DNA of 6,594 nucleotides from Methanosalsum sp. Its GTDB lineage: Archaea; Halobacteriota; Methanosarcinia; Methanosarcinales; Methanosarcinaceae. The position numbers and the translations under genes are program-made. Below the pieces are notes generated by a model. The model had not been told where the DNA came from and did not search any database. It saw only the letters and a list, made by a program, of their open reading frames with translations. Numbering within the stretch: position 1 is the first letter of the stretch; each line of letters opens with the position of its first letter. Of this stretch, positions 1-5,291 are shown piece by piece. The stretch is taken from contig SKZM01000130.1 of NCBI GenBank assembly GCA_007127385.1, positions 1 through 6,594 on the forward strand. Direction: 5' to 3'.

Positions 1-740
1 AGTTTCATGGACCTATCATTTTAATCCTGGACGAACTGGAAGAATCGGATCTTATATACTATTTTATTAAATTAATGGAACCACTCTCAAAAGTTACAGT
101 AATTGGAATTATCAATAACATATACTTTGAGAATATCAATAATATAAAACCAGTCATATTATTACCCTATGATAAAAAGCAACTGGCTGATATTGCAACT
201 GCAAAGGCTGAAAAATTATTCCAGCCGTGGTCATATAATGAGGAGATAATTCAATTATGCCTCAAATATGATGATGCTGGAAAGATCATCGATCTGCTGC
301 TTACCTCAGCCAGGATAGCAGAAAATAAAAATGATGAAATGATCAGACCTGAGCATGTCTATAGGGCTGAGAAATTACTTGAACAGAATGCAGCGATCAA
401 AGCTGCTGAAAATCTTTCACTGCACAAGAAATTGATATTACTTTCAATATTTTACAGTGAGCAGATGTACGATCAAGTACGGACATCGCAGATCAACAAT
501 ATTTACTACAGATTATGCATGCAGATGAATGAAAGCTGCAGATCATTGAGATTCGTTTCCGAGGCACTTACACAGCTATACAGACTGGATATAATAGATA
601 TGAAAAAGAAAACATCTTCCAGTAATCAGTACATCCCATATGATATTCAAATAATTGCCCCAAAAGAAGTACTCGAAGCCCTGCTAAATGACAGGGACTT
701 TAAAGAATTAAAAGATATGTTTGATATGGAATTCAGTTAA
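1..740 (+). CDS. Divergent Cdc6/Orc1-like AAA+ protein, 5'-truncated by the window edge
   Basis: The reading frame is open from base 3 and encodes 245 residues before the stop, so the N-terminal P-loop (Walker A) part lies outside the window. Counting from the first complete codon, a Walker B motif (ILILDELE, acidic pair D10-E11) and a sensor-1 strand (VTVIGIINN, N38/N39) are visible. They are followed by the PYDKKQL segment that starts the AAA+ lid (about 55-61), a sensor-2-like helix (DDAGKIIDLLLTSARIAE, about 90-107) and a C-terminal winged-helix region (about 140-230). This order is that of archaeal Orc1/Cdc6, which binds origin repeats and loads the MCM helicase. The copy is degenerate: the linker after Walker B is short, the stretch that normally carries RVxSSL with the arginine finger is about eight residues shorter, and the sensor-2 Arg of GDAR reads Gly. 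It is therefore probably a paralogue with reduced ATPase or origin activity. Family assignment is good; function as an initiator is doubtful. The first ATG in the window (75) falls after Walker B and is not the start. Confidence 0.8.
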   Translation, partial: FHGPIILILDELEESDLIYYFIKLMEPLSKVTVIGIINNIYFENINNIKPVILLPYDKKQLADIATAKAEKLFQPWSYNEEIIQLCLKYDDAGKIIDLLLTSARIAENKNDEMIRPEHVYRAEKLLEQNAAIKAAENLSLHKKLILLSIFYSEQMYDQVRTSQINNIYYRLCMQMNESCRSLRFVSEALTQLYRLDIIDMKKKTSSSNQYIPYDIQIIAPKEVLEALLNDRDFKELKDMFDMEFS

Positions 741-807
741 CACCAACAGTATCCTGAAGTCATTTATGCGTTTGTGGACTTATCTTCCCATATCTATTTC
801 CTGAAAA

Positions 808-2241
808 TCAAACCCCTTCTTTTGCCCTTGAAAAATATTCAATGGATTGAGCCAGTTCGTTATGATCCTTAGCATACTCTTCAATGTCGATACCTTTGAG
901 ATAGGCATCGCAAGCCTGAACCAGTGCTTTTGCTCCAGCCCTTGTTCCTTCAGGATGTGAATGTACACCTGAGCCCATTGTAGTTATGAAATCCACATTT
1001 CCCATCACATCTATAAAAGGTTTGAGCCTGACGGGATTGAGTCCACCGGAGACTATAGGACAGCATTTCTTTACACCCCTCCAGCTGTCATCTTCCAGTA
1101 TAATATGACGGGACCTGTCCTCATTGACAATATTCACAGCATCTGTATCAGATTCCATAATCTTGGTCCATGTCTGTTCAAAGAAATGACCTTTGGATCT
1201 AAAGTAAAGAATTCCGTGTGCAGCAACAATGTCTTCTTCAGGGGTCCCTTTCATCTTTCCAACACCTGCGGTTCCGGTATGGATTCCTGATGCACCTGCA
1301 AGGCGTGCAAATTTGGATAGTACCAGTACTGAAAAACCTATTGGATTCTCAGGTCGTGTGAACCCGCCGTGTCCTGCCCTGTGATAATGAATAAATACGT
1401 CGGGATAACGTCTTCTCAGAGTTTGCACCGCCATCCAGCCTGCTGTTATCCCGTCAATCAGGAATGCATAACTACCGGGCTCAAATCCTGCATTCCTGAT
1501 CATCTCACATCTCTGGATCATTGTATCAAAATCAGCAGCTGAAACATTGAAAGAATGTACCTTTTTGTGTCCGGTTTCCCTGACTGCCTTATCCATGGCC
1601 TCTTTTACATGCATGACCATCTTTTCATAGGGGCAGAAATCCTGGTTTGCCTGGGGTTCATCATTCTTGACAAAATCTCCGCCACCTGTCCAGAAATCAT
1701 AGCATACCTCTGCATATTCTGCAGATGTCAGTCCCATCTTTGGCTTGACAATGGTACCGAGTATAGGCCTGTCATATACTCCAAGATATTGTCTCATGTA
1801 ATCAACAGTATAAGCCGGGCCATCGTACTGCTCAAGCATAGCAGGAGGGAACCAGACATCAAGTAGCTTTAGTGCACTGATCTCCTTCATTCCCAGAATA
1901 TTTCCAACTATGTATGTGAGAATATTCTGTACATTCCCCCCTCTATCAAAAAGCCTCCATGGATAGGCTATCCAGACCAGATTTTCATCCAGGTCAAGTT
2001 TATAGACCAGAGCATTCATGGTTCTGGAAAAAGCGGTTTCAGTATTTACCTTAAAATTTGTTCCTGTGGATGATTCGGCTGCAACCTCTGAAGCTGCCTG
2101 GAGTATATTCATTTTACCCCCAGGAACCAGATGGAATACTCCAAGAAGATATTCACCATTTCCCGGATCCTCCAGATTCAGATTTACATAAGCCTTCTGT
2201 TTGGAATTAAGTGATTGTACAAGATCATCAATGGAATTCAT
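808..2241 (-). CDS. rbcL: Ribulose-1,5-bisphosphate carboxylase/oxygenase, form II/III large subunit
   Basis: This 477-residue RuBisCO converts ribulose 1,5-bisphosphate and CO2 to two 3-phosphoglycerates. All catalytic landmarks are present: E56 and T61 in AAESSTGT, N114, K166 and K168 in TIVKPKMG, carbamylated K192 with D194 and E195 in GGDFVKNDEP, H287-R288, H321 in HTGT, loop-6 K329 in GVGKM, and S398-G399-G400. The protein is longer than form III enzymes (about 430 aa). The excess sits between loop 6 and the SGG phosphate-binding motif, roughly residues 350-385, where the Methanococcoides burtonii form II/III enzyme has its inserted assembly domain. In archaea these enzymes are known to work in AMP/nucleoside degradation with AMP phosphorylase and ribose-1,5-bisphosphate isomerase; neither partner gene is in this window. 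There is no small subunit, as expected. No Shine-Dalgarno precedes the ATG; a TATA box 89-96 bp upstream predicts a leader of about 68 nt. The gene converges with the Cdc6-like gene, 67 bp away. Confidence 0.97.
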   Translation of the reverse strand: MNSIDDLVQSLNSKQKAYVNLNLEDPGNGEYLLGVFHLVPGGKMNILQAASEVAAESSTGTNFKVNTETAFSRTMNALVYKLDLDENLVWIAYPWRLFDRGGNVQNILTYIVGNILGMKEISALKLLDVWFPPAMLEQYDGPAYTVDYMRQYLGVYDRPILGTIVKPKMGLTSAEYAEVCYDFWTGGGDFVKNDEPQANQDFCPYEKMVMHVKEAMDKAVRETGHKKVHSFNVSAADFDTMIQRCEMIRNAGFEPGSYAFLIDGITAGWMAVQTLRRRYPDVFIHYHRAGHGGFTRPENPIGFSVLVLSKFARLAGASGIHTGTAGVGKMKGTPEEDIVAAHGILYFRSKGHFFEQTWTKIMESDTDAVNIVNEDRSRHIILEDDSWRGVKKCCPIVSGGLNPVRLKPFIDVMGNVDFITTMGSGVHSHPEGTRAGAKALVQACDAYLKGIDIEEYAKDHNELAQSIEYFSRAKEGV

Positions 2242-2329
2242 ATTAATAAAAAGGTAAGCAAGCTATTTTAGCCTTATGGAATTGGGGAACTGAACAATGG
2301 CATTAGATCCCCGGTCATCCGGTGTGGCA

Positions 2330-2337
2330 TATATAAA
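2330..2337 (-). promoter_or_regulatory. TATA box of rbcL
   Basis: Read on the minus strand the site is TTTATATA, an almost ideal archaeal TATA element. It lies immediately after the stop of the upstream cysteine-cluster gene and predicts transcription starting near 2309, giving a leader of about 68 nt. Between it and that start lies the short inverted repeat CCGG-ATGA-CCGG (2311-2322). Its presence argues that rbcL is transcribed on its own as well as, or instead of, from the gene upstream. Confidence 0.6.
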
Positions 2338-2340
2338 TGC

Positions 2341-3015
2341 TCAGTTACATGGCAATGATGATATGCCCGGATCCGGCTCATCTGGGGAAATTACAGGAAC
2401 TTTATCTGCGATCGTTATGGTTTTCACAGATTCTGTAGAGATAAATTTCTTATCCAGATAAATTGCAAACATCTCCAGATCTGTGAATGGGACTATAAGT
2501 TCCTTTATTGTACTTTTTTTGAAAAAGAGAGCCACTTCTCCTGCATAGAATCCAAGTCCTGTTTCCCATTCTTTGATAAGCTGTTCTTTATCATCTCCTG
2601 AAACGTGATCAGAACATGATATATGTTCCACAATCCAGCAAGTGAAGTCTCTGATGACATCAAAACCAACATGGCAGGGCTGAATTCCTATACTCACAGT
2701 TGACCGGTCGACTTTAAAGGGATAGAGTCCGCAGACAACTGGCCTTTCATTATATATCTCACACCGATCTATACTACTCAGGAACATACACGGTGAGTTG
2801 ATCAGATATAAATGGTCCACATTTTTTTCAGACCTGATCATTGATCCCTTTTCTGGATATGCATGCACCAGATTGTTCTTCTCTTCCTCGAATAAATGAA
2901 TACTGCCGTTCCTGCAGCAGTGTGCATTGCAATTATCGGGACATTTGTAATACTTCAAAATTTTCTGAATTGTATCGTAATGAATAACCTTTTTTATACA
3001 GGATATGTGGAACAT
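2341..3015 (-). CDS. YkgJ-family cysteine-cluster protein (putative metal or Fe-S binding)
   Basis: The protein is 224 residues from the ATG at 3015, or 238 from an upstream ATG at 3057. In the shorter numbering it carries C25-x3-C29-x3-C33-C34 (CPDNCNAHCC) near the N-terminus, then C76, C85, the NERPVVCGLYPF signature with R91, P92 and C95, and C114. This is the pattern of the YkgJ/CxxCxxCC family, proteins proposed to bind zinc or an iron-sulfur cluster; their biochemical role is largely unsettled. The C-terminal half (from about residue 140) is less conserved-looking, without recognisable motifs or membrane segments. I prefer the start at 3015. A perfect Shine-Dalgarno (3042-3049) lies inside the longer frame, cannot serve ATG 3057, and is brought close to ATG 3015 by a hairpin. 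A TATA-like box at 3074-3083 would start transcription near the Shine-Dalgarno. The gene precedes rbcL by 99 bp on the same strand, but rbcL has its own TATA box. No specific partner is evident. Confidence 0.8.
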   Translation of the reverse strand: MFHISCIKKVIHYDTIQKILKYYKCPDNCNAHCCRNGSIHLFEEEKNNLVHAYPEKGSMIRSEKNVDHLYLINSPCMFLSSIDRCEIYNERPVVCGLYPFKVDRSTVSIGIQPCHVGFDVIRDFTCWIVEHISCSDHVSGDDKEQLIKEWETGLGFYAGEVALFFKKSTIKELIVPFTDLEMFAIYLDKKFISTESVKTITIADKVPVISPDEPDPGISSLPCN

Positions 3016-3020
3016 GACCA

Positions 3021-3039
3021 GAATGCACTCGGTGCACTC
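3021..3039 (-). repeat. Hairpin between Shine-Dalgarno and start codon
   Basis: On the minus strand, GAGTGCAC (3039-3032) pairs with GTGCATTC (3028-3021) around the triloop CGA. This gives eight pairs with one G-U. The core TGCAC/GTGCA is a perfect five-pair stem. If ATG 3057 were used, the same bases would be coding, so the structure is best read as a spacer element with a possible role in translation control. Confidence 0.5.
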
Positions 3040-3041
3040 AT

Positions 3042-3052
3042 TCACCTCCTTT
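3042..3052 (-). promoter_or_regulatory. Strong Shine-Dalgarno for the cysteine-cluster gene
   Basis: On the minus strand the site reads AAAGGAGGTGA, a full match to the archaeal 16S rRNA 3' end and the strongest ribosome-binding site in the window. It lies downstream of ATG 3057 and 26 nt upstream of ATG 3015. An 8-bp hairpin (3021-3039) occupies the gap, leaving only two unpaired bases before it and five after it. It therefore favours ATG 3015 as the start. Confidence 0.55.
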
Positions 3053-3073
3053 AGCATGATGACAAAATATGAG

Positions 3074-3083
3074 CATAAAAAGG
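3074..3083 (-). promoter_or_regulatory. Possible TATA box of the cysteine-cluster gene
   Basis: The minus strand reads CCTTTTTATG. At the usual 25-27 bp spacing it would start transcription at about 3052, directly at the Shine-Dalgarno and just inside ATG 3057. The match to the TATA consensus is only moderate. Confidence 0.3.
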
Positions 3084-3131
3084 ATCACAGCTATTAAAAC
3101 CTGTTTATCAGATACTTTTGAACAAAAACAA

Positions 3132-3139
3132 TTTATACA
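3132..3139 (+). promoter_or_regulatory. Possible TATA box of a small RNA gene
   Basis: The plus strand reads TTTATACA and is preceded by an A-rich stretch that could serve as a transcription factor B element. At normal spacing transcription would begin near 3160, about 163 bp before dut. Since dut has a better placed TATA box of its own, this one would serve the structured segment that follows. Confidence 0.35.
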
Positions 3140-3159
3140 AACCAATCCAATAATACCAG

Positions 3160-3277
3160 TAACCAGATTGGGGAATCCGGGTTGAGAGATTGATAGTGAA
3201 CAGGCCAATCTCCAGTTCCGGATAATAAATTTCAGTACATCACTGATCTTGCACTTACCTTATCATTTTTATTTTTC
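3160..3277 (+). ncRNA. Candidate structured small RNA upstream of dut
   Basis: Bases 3166-3223 are about 50% G+C inside a strongly AT-rich gap and contain nested inverted repeats. The outer stem is ATCCGG (3175-3180) with CCGGAT (3218-3223). The inner stem is GAGATTG (3186-3192) with CAATCTC (3206-3212). They are separated by symmetric 5-nt internal loops, and the apical loop has 13 nt. A second small hairpin, TCAGT (3232-3236) with ACTGA (3242-3246), follows. Two runs of five T (3266-3270 and 3272-3276) could terminate transcription, and a TATA-like box at 3132-3139 could start it. AGATTGG (3165-3171) can also pair with CCAATCT (3205-3211), competing with the inner stem. No tRNA, C/D-box or clear H/ACA features were found, so the class is unknown. 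It could alternatively be a regulatory DNA region or a long leader of dut. Confidence 0.35.
3266..3276 (+). terminator. T-tract, possible archaeal terminator of the candidate small RNA
   Basis: Two T5 runs separated by one A occur downstream of the structured segment. Archaeal RNA polymerase commonly stops at oligo-T on the non-template strand. The region is AT-rich overall, so chance is not excluded. Confidence 0.3.
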
Positions 3278-3290
3278 AATTATTCAATAG

Positions 3291-3300
3291 TATTTTAATA
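3291..3300 (+). promoter_or_regulatory. TATA box of dut
   Basis: The plus strand reads TATTTTAATA, with its centre about 27 bp before the dut ATG. No Shine-Dalgarno lies before that ATG, so the mRNA is probably leaderless, beginning at or next to the start codon. Confidence 0.5.
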
Positions 3301-3301
3301 C

Positions 3302-3318
3302 TGCTGTTACATACAGCA
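3302..3318 (+). repeat. Inverted repeat between the dut TATA box and start
   Basis: TGCTGT (3302-3307) and ACAGCA (3313-3318) are perfect inverted copies separated by five bases. The pair occupies positions where a bound repressor would block transcription initiation, so it is a possible operator. If dut is leaderless it is not transcribed and would act as DNA. Confidence 0.35.
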
Positions 3319-3322
3319 AGAT

Positions 3323-3832
3323 ATGTCACTATTATCAGAAAAAACACTCAGAGAACTGATTCGCAAAGATCCACCGCTTCTGGAAGGTTTGATTGATGAG
3401 AGTATTCAGATCCAGCCCAATGGAGTGGAAATGACACTCAAAAGTGTGGAAAGGCTGGAAGGACCCGGTAAGGTGGATTACGATAATTCCTGCAGAGAAA
3501 TACCTGCATCCACAAAGCTCGAGTTTGATAGCGGCTGGATATTCCTCAAACCTGGGAATTACAAGATAATCCTAAACGAGATAGTCAATATACCAGATAA
3601 TCTTGCAGCGATTGCAAAACCCCGTTCAAGCCTTATCAGATGCGGAGCAACTCTTGAAACTGCAGTATGGGATGCAGGATACAGAGGAAGAAGTGAATGT
3701 ATGCTTGTTGTTTACAATCCTGAAGGATTCCATCTCAGAGAAAATGCCCGCATCATGCAGCTCCTGTTCTATCGGCTTGATACCAGTGTTGATAAAGGGT
3801 ATTCAGGAATATACCAGAACGAGAACATATGA
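3323..3832 (+). CDS. dut: Deoxyuridine 5'-triphosphate nucleotidohydrolase (archaeal dUTPase)
   Basis: The protein (169 aa) hydrolyses dUTP to dUMP and pyrophosphate, keeping uracil out of DNA and supplying dUMP for thymidylate synthesis. It belongs to the dUTPase/dCTP deaminase fold, which forms trimers in the cytoplasm. Visible motifs are IQPNGVEM (30-37), KPRSSLIRCG (99-108), TAVWDAGYRGR (113-123, D117 in the expected catalytic position) and the C-terminal KGYSGIYQNEN (158-168). In my by-eye alignment to dCTP deaminase, the deaminase catalytic Glu position in the strand after GYRGR is Val, which favours a dUTPase rather than a deaminase or a bifunctional enzyme. Length fits the archaeal dUTPase family. 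The start is supported by a TATA box 27 bp upstream (leaderless). aroA' follows 90 bp downstream on the same strand; co-transcription is possible but the functions are unrelated. Confidence 0.93.
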   Translation: MSLLSEKTLRELIRKDPPLLEGLIDESIQIQPNGVEMTLKSVERLEGPGKVDYDNSCREIPASTKLEFDSGWIFLKPGNYKIILNEIVNIPDNLAAIAKPRSSLIRCGATLETAVWDAGYRGRSECMLVVYNPEGFHLRENARIMQLLFYRLDTSVDKGYSGIYQNENI

Positions 3833-3872
3833 ACGTAATTGCCGGAAAAATGACAGGTACCGCTCCAATGCC

Positions 3873-3900
3873 ATATATGTTCATCGTAAAGAATATGTAT
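3873..3900 (+). promoter_or_regulatory. Possible promoter elements of aroA'
   Basis: Two TATA-like words precede aroA': ATATATG at about 3873-3879 and AATATGTAT at 3892-3900. The second is centred about 27 bp before the ATG and would give a leaderless mRNA; the first would give a leader of about 20 nt. There is no Shine-Dalgarno before the ATG. Both matches are weak, and read-through from dut remains possible. Confidence 0.3.
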
Positions 3901-3922
3901 CATCAGACTATAACTGCAATTC

Positions 3923-4714
3923 ATGAGCACTATTGGCAAATCTGTGAGAATTGAACGTATTTTCAATCGAAATACAGGGAATACGATAATTGTTCCAATG
4001 GACCATGGTGTGGGTGCAGGACCCATAAATGGTCTCATCAACCTCCCGGAAACCGTAAATACTGTTGCGGAAGGAGGAGCAAACGCTGTACTCGGGCATA
4101 TGGGGCTTCCAAAACACGGACACCGGGGATACGGCAGGGATATCGGCCTTATTATACATCTATCAGCATCCACATCCCTTGGACCCGACCCTAACCACAA
4201 AGTGCTTGTTACCACAGTTGAAGAAGCGATCAAGGTCGGTGCAGATGCGGTATCAGTACACATAAACATAGGTGCAGATGACGAAGCAAAGATGCTTCAT
4301 GATCTTGGACATATTGCAAAGATGTGTGATGAATGGGGAATGCCCCTGCTGGCAATGATGTATCCCCGCGGACCCAAGATCATAGCAGAACACGATGTTG
4401 AGTATGTAAAGCATGCAGCAAGGGTAGGAGCTGAACTTGGTGCAGACATTATCAAAACCAACTATACAGGCAACATAGATTCATTCAGGGAAGTAGTAGA
4501 CGGCTGCCCTGTACCGGTGGTTGTGGCAGGTGGACCGCAGATGGATACAGAACAGCAATTGCTGCAGATGATCCATGATTCACTGCAGGCAGGCGGAAAA
4601 GGTGTTGCTATCGGAAGAAATGTGTTCCAGTCAGATAATCCAGCACAGCTGATGTCAAATATTTCAAAAATAGTACATGAAGGAGCCAGCATTGAAGAGA
4701 TACTGAATGAATAA
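3923..4714 (+). CDS. aroA': 2-amino-3,7-dideoxy-D-threo-hept-6-ulosonate synthase (ADH synthase)
   Basis: This 263-residue class I aldolase-type TIM barrel makes ADH from L-aspartate semialdehyde and 6-deoxy-5-ketofructose 1-phosphate. That is the first step of the archaeal alternative route to 3-dehydroquinate and aromatic amino acids. It matches the Methanocaldococcus jannaschii enzyme MJ0400 along its length as I recall it, with a constant offset of six residues. The Schiff-base lysine is K178 in [10 protein letters not shown], with the other catalytic residues at D27 (VPMDHG) and Y147 (MMYPRG). A phosphate-binding segment is visible at VVAGGP (200-205) and [10 protein letters not shown] (227-236). 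The related archaeal fructose-bisphosphate aldolase is the main alternative, but the extended similarity around [17 protein letters not shown] favours ADH synthase. The start fits the family and lacks a Shine-Dalgarno. The next pathway gene, 3-dehydroquinate synthase II (aroB'), often a neighbour, is not found downstream; instead an unrelated gene converges with a 5-bp gap. Confidence 0.92.
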   Translation: MSTIGKSVRIERIFNRNTGNTIIVPMDHGVGAGPINGLINLPETVNTVAEGGANAVLGHMGLPKHGHRGYGRDIGLIIHLSASTSLGPDPNHKVLVTTVEEAIKVGADAVSVHINIGADDEAKMLHDLGHIAKMCDEWGMPLLAMMYPRGPKIIAEHDVEYVKHAARVGAELGADIIKTNYTGNIDSFREVVDGCPVPVVVAGGPQMDTEQQLLQMIHDSLQAGGKGVAIGRNVFQSDNPAQLMSNISKIVHEGASIEEILNE

Positions 4715-4719
4715 TAAAT

Positions 4720-5043
4720 TTATTTCAGCATTCCATATATCTCCTTCAACTTTTCAGATATTTCCAGAGGCAATCTCTGTCCGGTCACATCTATTAGAGC
4801 AAGGACATAGGGCTCCTCCAGACATCTGAGACATTCCTGCCCCTCAAAAATAAGCTCTGTTATATATCTTAATTCCTCATCTGAAAGATTACCAAGCCGT
4901 TGCCTGAAATCCCCGACCGAAGCTGCATAGAATTTTGAGACAGGAGGAAGGATTGAACGATAAGGTACGGATTTCTTTTCTTTGATCTCCGGTGCAAGAC
5001 GGTACATAATCTGCATATCTTTTTGTGATAAATTTCTTGACAT
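4720..5043 (-). CDS. Small soluble protein of unknown function
   Basis: I do not recognise this protein. From the ATG at 5043 it has 107 residues; an alternative GTG at 5109 in the same frame would give 129. It is predicted to be soluble and largely helical, rich in charged residues, with no signal peptide or membrane segment. It contains two cysteines close together (CLRC in EGQECLRCLEEPY) and a SILPPVSKFYA segment followed by acidic helices (GNLSDEELRYITELIF). I prefer 5043 because the codons that would make up the longer N-terminus consist largely of interlocking inverted repeats (5069-5102), which look like leader RNA. However, there is no Shine-Dalgarno before 5043, and a TATA-like box at 5131-5137 is also well placed for a leaderless GTG start at 5109. 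It converges with aroA', with stop codons 5 bp apart. Confidence 0.7.
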   Translation of the reverse strand: MSRNLSQKDMQIMYRLAPEIKEKKSVPYRSILPPVSKFYAASVGDFRQRLGNLSDEELRYITELIFEGQECLRCLEEPYVLALIDVTGQRLPLEISEKLKEIYGMLK

Positions 5044-5068
5044 CTGTAAACCCCGGTGGTTCAGTGGT

Positions 5069-5102
5069 GTAGCATCCAGATCTATGCAAATGCTACGATC
5101 TG
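5069..5102 (-). repeat. Interlocking inverted repeats in the leader of the unknown gene
   Basis: In plus-strand order the words are GTAGCAT (5069-5075), CAGATC (5077-5082), ATGCTAC (5090-5096) and GATCTG (5097-5102). The first pairs with the third and the second with the fourth. Each hairpin would have a 14-nt loop, and they overlap, so only one can form fully at a time. With the ATG at 5043 they fall in a leader of about 65 nt, an arrangement typical of switching leader RNA. With the GTG at 5109 they would be coding. Confidence 0.4.
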
Positions 5103-5130
5103 CAATCACACCTGCTTATTTATTTTCAAT

Positions 5131-5137
5131 TATATTC
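5131..5137 (-). promoter_or_regulatory. Possible TATA box of the unknown gene
   Basis: The minus strand reads GAATATA. Transcription would begin near 5108. This places the interlocking repeats at the 5' end of the mRNA, or makes GTG 5109 a leaderless start. The surrounding AT-richness lowers confidence. Confidence 0.3.
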
Positions 5138-5215
5138 TCGATACTGTTAAATGTGATGAAAATGTCGATGTTATGAACACTTTATCAATATATCATTACT
5201 ACATCAAATATTACA

Positions 5216-5233
5216 GTATAATTCATATTATAC
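5216..5233 (+). repeat. 18-bp inverted repeat upstream of glyS
   Basis: GTATAAT (5216-5222) and ATTATAC (5227-5233) are perfect inverted copies separated by TCAT. The sequence lies 59-76 bp before the glyS start and itself resembles a TATA element. A further TATA-like TTTAATA follows at 5238-5244. It may be a promoter-overlapping operator or simply AT-rich chance. Confidence 0.35.
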
Positions 5234-5279
5234 AGGATTTAATATTGTTGATCCAGGACAGATATTTGCTATCTATTGC

Positions 5280-5283
5280 GAGG
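5280..5283 (+). promoter_or_regulatory. Short Shine-Dalgarno of glyS
   Basis: GAGG lies eight bases before ATG 5292 and is the only plausible ribosome-binding site for it. It selects this ATG over the out-of-frame ATG at 5284. The reading frame stays open well upstream, but the upstream codons are AT-rich and unlike the family. Confidence 0.45.
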
Positions 5284-5291
5284 ATGTATCA

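Noticed and set aside
1555..1866. Plus-strand ORF of 103 codons inside rbcL
   Set aside because: It lies entirely within the RuBisCO catalytic core coding region on the other strand. It has no promoter or ribosome-binding site and its composition is shadow-like.
2367..2376. Perfect palindrome CCGGATCCGG
   Set aside because: It lies within the coding end of the cysteine-cluster gene, has no partner copy in the window, and is too short to distinguish from chance.
3160..3260. Candidate segment as an H/ACA guide RNA
   Set aside because: The stem with internal loops is suggestive, but the apical loop shows no clear K-turn or K-loop and no convincing ACA box follows the lower stem.
3769..4269. 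Long ORF (166 codons) on the minus strand across dut and aroA'
   Set aside because: It is antisense to two well-supported enzymes, and its product is rich in Pro, Ser and Cys with no family features, as expected of a shadow frame.
5050..5110. tRNA-like stretch (GGTGGTTCAGTGGT resembles an acceptor and D arm)
   Set aside because: No T arm with GGTTC, no anticodon arm of proper size and no matching acceptor strand follow; the segment is explained by the leader or N-terminus of the minus-strand gene.
5153..5200. C/D-box small RNA, suggested by a perfect C box (GTGATGA) at 5153-5159
   Set aside because: No CTGA D or D' box is found at the required distance and there is no terminal stem.
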